Part shown: positions 56,711-64,000 of the stretch, one piece after another
Position numbering within the stretch: the stretch's first letter is position 1
Layout of the letters: each line of letters opens with the position of its first letter
Origin: Tretioscincus oriximinensis
Taxonomy: Eukaryota; Chordata; Lepidosauria; Squamata; Gymnophthalmidae
Length of the DNA: 64,000 bases
Assembly: GCA_022410635.1 (NCBI GenBank)
Contig: JAJVDF010000255.1
Coordinates: 916,317 to 980,316, forward strand
Direction: 5' to 3'
Program-made: the position numbers and the translations under genes
Notes under the pieces: model-generated
Databases searched by the model: none
Told to the model about the DNA's origin: nothing
The model's input: the letters and a program-made list of their open reading frames with translations, nothing else

Positions 56711-57860
56711 TATAATAGTAGGAAACGAGAAAAAAAAGAAGGAGATTTTCCCCAAAAACCCTCTTTCTGCACTGGGCCCTATTCTGGATTATATGCTGGA
56801 ATAGGAACCTGTCACCTTTTTCTCCTTTTATAGTCCTACGTGTGTTTTTGAAGGAAGAGGCAGCATTGTGAATGTTATGTGTCCAACCCCTACGATTAGC
56901 TAGAGATTTCTTGTGGCAGTCCCTTTGGAGACCCTTTATCATGGTGACGAAAGTCAGCACGCCATACAGTACTATGCTGGATAGACAATGGCCCTATGCA
57001 CACTGAAGGGGAATCTGACCTAAAAGCGATTGCAGATTTCACTGGGAAAAAGAGGGGGCATATCTTTCGTTGGATCCATTTAGAGCAGGGGCAAGGCTGA
57101 TGAGATGAAGCAGGGAGACACAGTTGCGCATGCCCAGCCAGCTGCCATGCTGCAGTCCTGTTGGTTGGCATTTTCTCACTCTGCTCATCTCCTCACGAGG
57201 ACACGACAGCTATTACTGAAAGGCTGCAGATTCCTTTCCTATTGTAAATCTCTTCCGGATGCATGGCGAAACCTAGCAAAGCCACCATTAAGATGTATGG
57301 CTGAGCAGCAATGATGACGTAATGCCGCATCAAGAATCAGGTTGTGTGCTCACAGCCAATGATCCTTCATCCTGGAGATATGTCCAGCTGCTTCTTCAGT
57401 CACATGGCCTCAATGCTGACGATTTCAGCTAGTTGAAGGACTGCAGTATTGGTGATGAAGCCATCGCAGTGGATTGCGTTTTAAAATTGTTCTATTTTAA
57501 TCTGTTTTTATCATTGTTTATTGTGATCTGCCCCAAGTCCTTTGGGTATAGGGCGAAATATAAATGTAAATAAATAAACAAATGTGTAGGATGGTACAAA
57601 GGCAGAGCTGTTGAACGTGCTCAAGGAGTTGTAGGTGGTAGCAGGTAGCCCATGTCTCAGACCCATGCAGAAGAGGAGACAGTAACACAGCACAGTTCTT
57701 TGTGCTTTTCACATTTGTAGCTACACCCTTAGCGACAACTAGCGTAGAATTCCACAGTCACTGATTCAGATAGGCAATTTTTAAAGGGTGCTTTTGCTCA
57801 GTTCCCAGTTATAAAGTAAAATCATTACTATAAAGGAATTCAAACACAGACGTTGACCAT
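56711..57860. other. HEPHL1: HEPHL1 intron; one L2 tail, otherwise unrecognised
   Basis: A sense L2 tail lies at 57495-57590 (CCAAGTCCTTTGGGTATAGG, then TAAATAAATAAAC). Confidence 0.55.
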
Positions 57861-57862
57861 AC

Positions 57863-57986
57863 CTAATATGCCAAGGTGGATGTCTGCAGGCTCCCGCTTT
57901 CTTCTGGCAAATGTTCCATCAGTGTAGGATACATACTGGACTTTCCAATTCGATCAGCCCCCTGTATAAAGTACGGTCCTGGGTCA
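57863..57986 (-). CDS. HEPHL1: HEPHL1 exon, domain 3, with an apparent frameshifting deletion
   Basis: The acceptor TGTGCTCTCGCAG is followed by SDPGPYFIQGADRIG in the frame set by the previous exon. The family next expects a few residues and then WKVQY. Here WKVQYVSYTDGTF..PADIHLGILG is present, but in another frame. The exon is 124 nt; the duplicated exon in domain 5 is 137 nt, and the flanking phases require a length of 3n+2. The simplest reading is loss of 13 nt between two copies of ATTGG (family pattern RIGGxYW). As written, the frame runs on for 23 residues after RIG and stops at TAG (57865-57863), the last codon before the GT donor. Skipping the exon does not restore frame. It is a real lesion, a null allele, or an assembly error. 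Confidence 0.88.
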
Positions 57987-58614
57987 CTGCGAGAGCACAA
58001 AACATCCAACTTAGGCTCATAACCAGCCATGGATCTGCAGTGCTGAATCTAAAGCAAAATTTCAGCCTTGCGCTTTGGAACAGGAAAGAACAGGAACACA
58101 AAACAAGTTTTGTGATACTGAATTAATTGTATCTTTCCTGCTGGGATCTAAAGGTGGTATTAATAATCTCAAAAGTGTAAGGAAGCTGTAACCTGTAAGG
58201 AAGGTTAAACTGAGGCCACAACCCCATGACATATTATTATCTCTATCAAGGCGACCCCAACACATGTCATCATGGACTCTCACCAATCCACTCAAAGCCC
58301 TTTATGCATTTACTTAGTAACCAACACTGCACATCATTGCATGGGACTAGAAATAATTTAGATGGGAACCATCTAATCTGGAATAGTGGTATTCTGCATT
58401 AATCAGTACCACAACCATATTAGTGCTGTCTTTTTTGATTTACACAATGATGCAGCCACTCACAGATATGAGCAAGCACGGGCATGGCTTTAGGAAATAT
58501 GCATCAAATCCACATTGTAGCATGTGTTGTCCTGGTTCTAACGCTGTCCAATCTGCTTAATGCAGGAGTGTGCTTCAACAGCTAATCCAGAGCTAATTTA
58601 GAGGGGTGAATGCA

Positions 58615-58922
58615 TAAAGAAGAAGAAGAACTGGGTTCTTATACCCTGCTTTTCTCACCTTTCAAAGGGACTCAAAGCAGCTTACAAGGGTATTTTTGCC
58701 TGAAGGCTGAAATTCTATCTTCCCCACCAGGCTGTCGTGGTCCCCATGTATCTGCTTGCAGTCAGTTGCAATTTCTTGCAATTCATGCTTTCGAATAGCT
58801 GGGTTGGCTAGAGCTACAGGCTAGTGGAAGGTGCTCAGCCCTCCCCACGTCCCACACAGGGCTTCGAAACCTCATCTCCCAGGTGAGAGGCCGATTCCTA
58901 AGCGACTGAGCCATTCGGGCCT
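58615..58922 (-). mobile_element. Sauria-type SINE, near complete
   Basis: (GAA)n tail, TTTCTCACCTTTCAAAGGGA, CAGTTGCAATTTCTTGCAAT, CTTCGAAACCTCATCTCCCA, CTAAGCGACTGAGCCATTCG. Confidence 0.85.
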
Positions 58923-59163
58923 AAGAAGTGTTTAAATCCTCAAACGTGATGCTGTTGCATAGCCATGATGGGTAGAAATGCTGGTGTGTATCAGTTAGCT
59001 AATAAAACAGCATTGAACGTGAATTCACCAGAGGTTTTTTTTAAATATTTGGATGAGGTCTTTTACTCCCACTGAAAGTCCTTAACTATCTTAATAACAT
59101 ACCACTTGCATGAGACTTGCAAGAGAAGACAGGAAAAATGGAACAAAAGGTAAGGACACCTAC

Positions 59164-59332
59164 CTGCCGGAATCGTTTAAAGCCAGTCCTGTGAATTTAT
59201 CGATGCCACTGGGTCCATAATCCCACAGAACATTTTCAGCAGCAATAAAGTAGGTTCTTTGTTGACCTTTCTGTGTAAAATCAGCGATGCTCTGACCACA
59301 GGGCTTGACATCGTACAATGCATTCATGCCCG
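59164..59332 (-). CDS. HEPHL1: HEPHL1 exon, end of domain 2 to start of domain 3
   Basis: The exon follows a GCACTACAG acceptor. The first codon joins the previous exon to read KAGMNALYDV, which supplies the axial Met of the domain 2 copper site. The rest reads VKPCGQS, then QRTYFIAAENVLWDYGPSG, the conserved first strand of the next cupredoxin domain (Y-F-I-A-A-E-x-x-x-W-D-Y). It ends GGCAG|GTAGGT, phase 2. Its 169 nt are open, and both junctions are in frame (Ser formed with the next exon). Confidence 0.93.
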
Positions 59333-59780
59333 CTGTAGTGCAAAAGAAAAGGGCACATTTGAATTGCATTAGATGCACTGAACATATAAAGGTACATGGA
59401 TTTAACCATAGTGTACCCCTTTCTGCATTATCTTATTCCCCATTATATCCCCAAGCAGGGATGAAACAGCTCTCCCTTCCCTACTTAACCTGGCCTTTGG
59501 GTGAAAAAAAAAAGTTCTTCCTTGAGACACTTTTAGGTATAGGGTGGTATAGAAATGCAAATAAATAATGATGTTGCAAAGGGACTATATTAATTAAATA
59601 TCTTAACTGTTGGGTTGCATTCAGAGTACTGCCTTTTGTAGTGAAAAATCTCTTAAAAACCTCACTGCAATGAGTGTACCCTTTCTTTGCAAACAGCAAG
59701 GAACTCCTTCTTCATACATTCGCCTGCATATCCCATGACGCTCTGGGAAGCCTACAATTCCCAAGAAGCCCTGTTCCTTT

Positions 59781-60135
59781 CACCAACGGAGCTAGACTCT
59801 TACCCCCCCCCCCATGACAGATAAACAAAAGGTCCCCCCTCTTGCTCGGTTTCCTTACTTTGTTTTTAACCTCTTCAGCGCTGTGCGGCTGGACCTCTGA
59901 CATAATTACTGTGCCGCACGCCAACAAGCAGTTCCGTGATTACTGCTTGTTGTCACGCGGCGCTGTTATTAGCATCAGAGAGCCTGTCATGTGGTGCTGA
60001 AGAGCTTAAAAACAAAGTAAGGAAACTGGGCTGGAGGAAGAGAGGGCCCAGGCTCACTGAGGGGCCCCTATAATAGCCAAACCTTCAGGATCCTGAAGCC
60101 GTGCTCCAATTGACCTATAGATAGCTACGCCTCTT
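59781..60135. mobile_element. hAT-like MITE with internal hairpin
   Basis: GTTCCTTT flanks both sides exactly (59773-59780 and 60136-60143). Inner arms GTTTCCTTACTTTGTTTTTA and TAAAAACAAAGTAAGGAAAC are inverted. Ends GGAGCTAGACTC and GATAGCTACGCCTC are weakly inverted. Confidence 0.7.
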
Positions 60136-60685
60136 GTTCCTTTTCTTTTATTAGTTGTTGGGGGTGTGGGGGGGCTTGTTACCAGGCAAGTGACTACAAA
60201 AAAGCCCCTCAATTTAAAAATATCTGAGGCTTGAGGCTGCTATGAGGTTCTAAATTAAAAATGCTGTTTGTTCTTCCTTAAATTCAGCAGGAAAAACAGC
60301 TTTTCCATTCCTTTCCTTGCTAAAAAAACCCCGCAGGAGCTCTCGGAAGGTATTGCAATAGCGTCCAGTAGAATGAAAACTATAATGCTACAGCTACTGG
60401 ATCGCCTTAGTTAGGGGAGCCAAATCCACTGGTGGAAGGTGTCTGAGAATCTCATACATTTTATTAGATTATCCACTTTTGTATAACGTATGAGTTCTCA
60501 TACACCAGTAGCCAAGAATTCCACCGTGGGCTGAAGTGACATAATTATAATCTCACTTCCACCCCCTGCTTCTGAAAAAGGGCACCCCTGGGCAGGAAGT
60601 TACATCACAAATAATGTCACTTCTGGCCTCTACTTCCCAGAATGGCACCCTTACATGGCATCACTTCCTGCCTTCCCCTGGAAAT

Positions 60686-61204
60686 AAGGTTGCTATACGT
60701 CCCGGGACAATCCCGGTTTGAGGGACTAAAATATAGTCCCCTCCGGGTTTTAAGAGAAAATCCCGGATTTTTACATTCCCCGATGCTGCATCAGGGAATG
60801 TAAAAATCCAGGATTTTAAAGGCAAAGGAGCCGTCAACTCTGCAGCCTGAGCAACACTTTCCAGGGTCCTGGAAGGAACCTCGGAGCGTGCCGTAGCTAA
60901 TCCTCTGCTGGAGGCGGGGTTTCGCGCCTGCTGTCAGGCAAAGTGCACCAACTCGCCTCCAGCAGAGGAAAAACACTTGGGTTTTTGACAGGAGAACAGA
61001 GCTTTTGTGCAGCTCTATTCTCACTGTCTCACCACAAGCGTCCATGTGTGTATGTGTGTGTGCATGCGTGCGTGCATGCGTGTGCGTGTATGCGTGTGCG
61101 TGTATGCGTGTGCGTGTATGCATGTATGCGTGTGTGTGTATGCGCGTGCGTGCACCCCCACGCACCCCGTCCCGGTTTTGGGCTGCCAAAATATGGCAAC
61201 CCTA
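60686..61204. mobile_element. hAT-like element containing a hairpin and a (TG/CG)n microsatellite
   Basis: CCTGGAAAT flanks both sides (60677-60685, 61205-61213). Ends AGGTTGCTATACGTCCCGGG and, inverted, CCCGGTTTTGGGCTGCCAAA then ATATGGCAACCCT. The inner hairpin is GGATTTTTACATTCCC / GGGAATGTAAAAATCC. TG, CG and ATGCG units fill 61040-61150. Confidence 0.7.
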
Positions 61205-61404
61205 CCTGGAAATGATGTAAAAAAATTTCAACGGCCACCTTGCACACAATTAAAAACCAAAAATCTCAAACATTTTGGGACTCTGGGCCGAAAGCCCCAG
61301 CCGGAAAACTCTTAAGTACTGGGCAAATCCCCCCATAGTCATGTAAAGAAAACCTTTTCTGGAAGTACCCTTGGCTTTTGATTAGTCTGAGTAAATCGCA
61401 ATAC

Positions 61405-61659
61405 CTTTTATGTGCTCATCAACTTGACAGGTCAAAAACCACTTCCCAACGTTCTCGGCCACCATTTCTGCAGTCACAAAAGTAGCTGGAAAGAGACTGA
61501 TGACGTCCTTCCTGTGTTGCCTGTCTATTAAAGTGTGGCCGAAGAACTGCGCTGAGTGAATGTCAATTTCAGATCCCATCCCAAACAAATACCAGGATAT
61601 TGATTCCTTCGCACACATCACGAGTCCAGGGAGATTCCCAAAAATGTAGCCATTAATTC
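61405..61659 (-). CDS. HEPHL1: HEPHL1 exon, domain 2 (5'-most exon in the window)
   Basis: HEPHL1 is a copper-dependent ferroxidase built of six cupredoxin domains plus a membrane anchor. This 255-nt exon starts after a TTTTATAG acceptor with two bases of a split codon and ends AAAAG|GTATTG, phase 1. It encodes INGYIFGNLPGLVMC through FLTCQVDEHIK. It carries three ligands of the domain 2 type 1 copper: His in EIDIHSAQ, Cys in LTCQV and His in DEHIK; the Met comes from the next exon. The homologous motif in hephaestin is nearly identical. Upstream exons (signal peptide, domain 1) were looked for between 61660 and 64000 on this strand and not found. Confidence 0.93.
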
Positions 61660-61904
61660 CTATAAAACATATAAGGCAATACAAGAGCTATGAACTAAGG
61701 CATTGATTTGAAAAGAGCCAGCTGAAACTTAATGAAGGAAGTTCTGAGAATACACAGATGAGCTTGGTGCTCTCCAAATTGGAAAAAGGAATGGTGAGAT
61801 CCAACGAAGACCCCAGTTTTCTCAGGCCGATCCCATCAGACACAGAGTAGGAGACAACAGGGGTTTTTTAACTTGAGTTTACTTGCTCCTTTCTTTATAA
61901 CTGA

Positions 61905-62620
61905 ATCATGGAATCATAGAGTTGGAATAGGCCTCTAGGTAGGCTGACCAGATTTTCTGAGGCCCAAACTGAGGCAATTAATATTCAGGCTAATCTGCTT
62001 ATTCATGAATATGCAAATCACCCACCAACATGCCTACCCTTCCGAAATCCCTGCTGCCCTTGAGAATTTTTTGAAGTGTGCAAGATTATTTCAAAGTGTG
62101 TGAGAAATTTTTCTTCTTATGTTCTTATATTAATTTGCATTTTGTTTTACTGAGGAGAGGATGCCTACAGCAGCTGGCAATGGTTGCCAGAGCCCCCTAG
62201 TGGTGGTGCAGGGAATTAAAAAAAATTCCAATTTTGTTTTCCCCAGGAGAGTGGGGTATATACCACAAAACCGGGTTCCTTCCCAAAAGGGGTCATCTGG
62301 TCAGCCTACCTCCAGGGTCATTGGGTCCAACCCCCTTCTCAATGCAGGATTCACTAAACCATCTCTGACCAATGGCTGTCCAGCCACTGCTTGAAGAGTT
62401 CCTGCGAAGGCGAACTCACAATTTCCTGTGGCAGCCTGTTCCACTGGTTTATCACCCTTACTATTAAAAGGGTTTTTTCTGATACCTAATCTATATCTAT
62501 TTCCTTACATTTTCACTCAATTGTTTCTAGTCCTTCCATGTGCCAATGAAAACAGTGCTGATCCTTCTGCTCCCTGACAGCCATTCAGATATTTGAAGAC
62601 CGCTACGAATTGCTTTTATA
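61905..62620 (-). mobile_element. CR1 LINE 3' end (second subfamily), interrupted by a MITE
   Basis: AATCATGGAATCATAGAGTT, then after the insertion CTCCAGGGTCATTGGGTCCA, TTCACTAAACCATCTCTGAC and CTAGTCCTTCCATGTGCC. Confidence 0.85.
61940..62308. mobile_element. MITE of the TAGGCTGACC family, nested in CR1
   Basis: TAGGCTGACCAGATTTTCTG to CATCTGGTCAGCCTA. Flanks CCTCTAGG (61932-61939) and CCTCCAGG (62309-62316) match 7/8 and lie inside the CR1 unit. Confidence 0.88.
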
Positions 62621-62624
62621 GCTA

Positions 62625-62945
62625 ACAGGAAATTATCCAAAGACACACTCAATGGGCTTTGGATCTGATGATAATCAAATACATAAGCATCATCATTATC
62701 ATAGGAGTTCAGGGATGCAGTTTCTTGCCACACAATGGGGTAACCTTGTACTCATAAAATACCTTTGCCACTCGGCTTCAACAGTTTCATTGGCATGGAG
62801 GAAGAGGTATAAAAGGCTTCCAGACTGAAGCAAAACTGCATAAAAGGAGCCATCCTGAATCGTGCTGTGATTTACATATCTAGTCCAGGAACGTATCTCA
62901 CACAGTTTTTTCTGGGCATCTCAAGCAGCAGCAGAAGAAAAATAC
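62625..62945. other. HEPHL1: HEPHL1 intron, no recognised element
   Basis: A minus-strand frame here does not resemble HEPHL1. Confidence 0.5.
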
Positions 62946-62949
62946 TCAG

Positions 62950-63275
62950 AAGAACATAAGAACATAAGAAGAGCTATACTGGATCAGGCCACAGCCCATC
63001 GAGTCCAGCATTCTGTGTCACACAGAGGCCCACCAGATGCACCTGGGCAGTCCGAACAGAGGAAAGCAAAATATGCTCCTGTTCATGACTCCCTGCAAAT
63101 GGTATTTCAAGAGTCCTGCCTGTTGCTCCATCCGGGAGGCATCATCCAGGCAACTATCCTAGTATCCATTTATACCCTTAGTGTCCATAAACCTGTCTAG
63201 TCCTGTCTTGAAACTATCCAAGCTGTTAGCTACCACCACCTCTTCAGGAAGTAAATTCCACAGGCCGATGACCGA
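62950..63275 (-). mobile_element. CR1-type LINE 3' end, young copy
   Basis: Almost identical to the antisense UTR at 11885-12200 (GCACCTGGGCAGTCCGAACA and about 150 following bases). Ends abruptly at GGCCGATGACC. Confidence 0.85.
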
Positions 63276-63279
63276 TCAT

Positions 63280-63725
63280 GGGCTCTCAAGCTGTGTACAC
63301 GCAGCATATTTCTATCTCGATCAGAGTGACACAAGGAAGACTCCAGCACATGGGTTAAGCGTTTCTGAGCAGTTGTCTCGCAGTAATAAACTATTTCTGG
63401 GATATTCGGGCATCGTTCCGGAGAGCCCCCATCCTCTCGCGTCTGTGGCAGCATGCGGGGAGTCCACAAATTTGACATAGGAGGATAAAACAACTGAGAA
63501 AGCAGCAGTTGTTTCCATAGGCTGCTATGAGTTAAAAAAAAGCCTTGGGCTGCATGCAAAGAGATCGAGGAGTGATGTGAGGCATTGGCCACGGAATATA
63601 GACATTTCATGTGCACAGTCATGCAATTGCTATATTCCAGAATATAACTTTATACTGGTTTTTACGTCATGGTGTGCACGCAGCCCCAGCTCCTTGCAGA
63701 TCACTTTTAAAGAGACTCTAACGCC
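63280..63725. other. HEPHL1: HEPHL1 intron, no recognised element
   Basis: Unique-looking; overlapping frames only. Confidence 0.5.
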
Positions 63726-63734
63726 TCTCTAAAT

Positions 63735-63929
63735 TAGGCTAACCAGATGACCCCTTTTGGGGGGGGGGTTGAAAACCCGTTTTTGGGGTGCATCCCGTTT
63801 TTTTCTGAGGAAAAAAAATTAAAAAACAAACATTTTTGTAAAAAAAAATCTTTTTTTGAAAAAAATTTCCTCAGAAAAAACTGGGAGGCGCCCCAAAAAC
63901 TCCCCCCAAAGGGTCAGCTGGTCAGCCTA
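63735..63929. mobile_element. Palindromic 195-bp MITE related to the TAGGCTGACC family
   Basis: TAGGCTAACCAGATGACCCC and, inverted, GGGTCAGCTGGTCAGCCTA. Inside, CTGAGGAAAAAAAATT mirrors AAAATTTCCTCAG. TCTAAAT occurs on both sides (63728-63734, 63932-63938), slightly offset. Confidence 0.75.
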
Positions 63930-64000
63930 CGTCTAAATTGAAATCAATATCTGGACATCCATTCTAGTAGAAAGTTTACTTTTAAACCTTCTTCAATCCT

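Larger units (their letters stand above)
59640..61390. repeat. Unclassified dispersed repeat carrying two MITE insertions
   Basis: Blocks shared with 30365-30895 flank the insertions 59781-60135 and 60686-61204: GAAGCCTACAATTCCCAAGA, TTCAGCAGGAAAAACAGCTT, GGCAAATCCCCCCAT. Confidence 0.55.

Noticed and set aside
60791..61315. Frames rich in Cys-Val or His-Thr on both strands
   Set aside because: Translations of the TG/CG microsatellite inside a hAT-like element.
62527..62733. Minus-strand frame as a possible HEPHL1 domain 1 exon
   Set aside because: No cupredoxin motif, no fitting splice phases, and half of it overlaps CR1.
1..64000. Prokaryote-type systems (CRISPR, toxin-antitoxin, phage defence)
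   Set aside because: The direct repeats seen are SINE/LINE copies or microsatellites; the DNA is clearly vertebrate.

Overview
The window is vertebrate nuclear DNA, most likely from a squamate reptile. It has split genes with GT-AG introns, many tRNA-headed SINEs of the Sauria-SINE type, CR1 and L2 LINE 3' ends, and hAT-type MITEs. I cannot name the species. I see no prokaryotic genes, CRISPR arrays or operons.

Two protein genes lie head to tail on the minus strand. HEPHL1 (hephaestin-like 1, zyklopen, a membrane-anchored multicopper ferroxidase) is read from 61659 down to its stop codon at 25340. Fifteen exons are in view, about 860 codons, running from cupredoxin domain 2 through domain 6 to the C-terminal membrane anchor. 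The signal peptide and domain 1 must lie beyond 64000. PANX1 (pannexin 1 channel) follows. Exon 1 is at 21358-21178 in a GC-rich promoter island, exon 2 at 5303-5164 and exon 3 at 2700-2477; the rest lies before position 1. HEPHL1 and PANX1 are neighbours in the same order and orientation in human, which supports calling the oxidase HEPHL1 rather than HEPH or CP. Only about 4.0 kb separates the HEPHL1 stop from the PANX1 ATG.

All splice phases join correctly, and fourteen of the fifteen HEPHL1 exons keep an open frame. The exception is the exon at 57986-57863. It is 124 nt long, whereas its internally duplicated counterpart (44433-44297) is 137 nt. It looks like a 13-nt deletion between two ATTGG repeats, and it shifts the frame into a stop at the last codon of the exon. 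Either HEPHL1 is newly broken in this animal or allele, or the assembly is wrong here. The type 1 copper ligands of domains 2, 4 and 6 are intact, so any loss would be recent.

The rest is intronic or intergenic and rich in repeats. At 1-907 there is an uninterrupted gag-like ORF of a retroelement that runs off the window. LINE 3' ends (CR1, L2, one L1-like) and SINEs are everywhere, some nested in each other. At least nine short elements have inverted ends and 7-9 bp target duplications, including a TAGGCTGACC family. There is an 82-bp mariner-like palindrome at 35620-35701. A polypyrimidine tract joined to a large palindrome lies at 22060-22720, just upstream of the PANX1 promoter. Two N gaps (21018-21171, 53280-53664) hide sequence; the first abuts the splice donor of PANX1 exon 1.

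I did not find a convincing new biological system. The strongest leads are the HEPHL1 exon break, the intact retroelement ORF, the palindrome upstream of PANX1, and a hAT element carrying a foreign GC-rich core.
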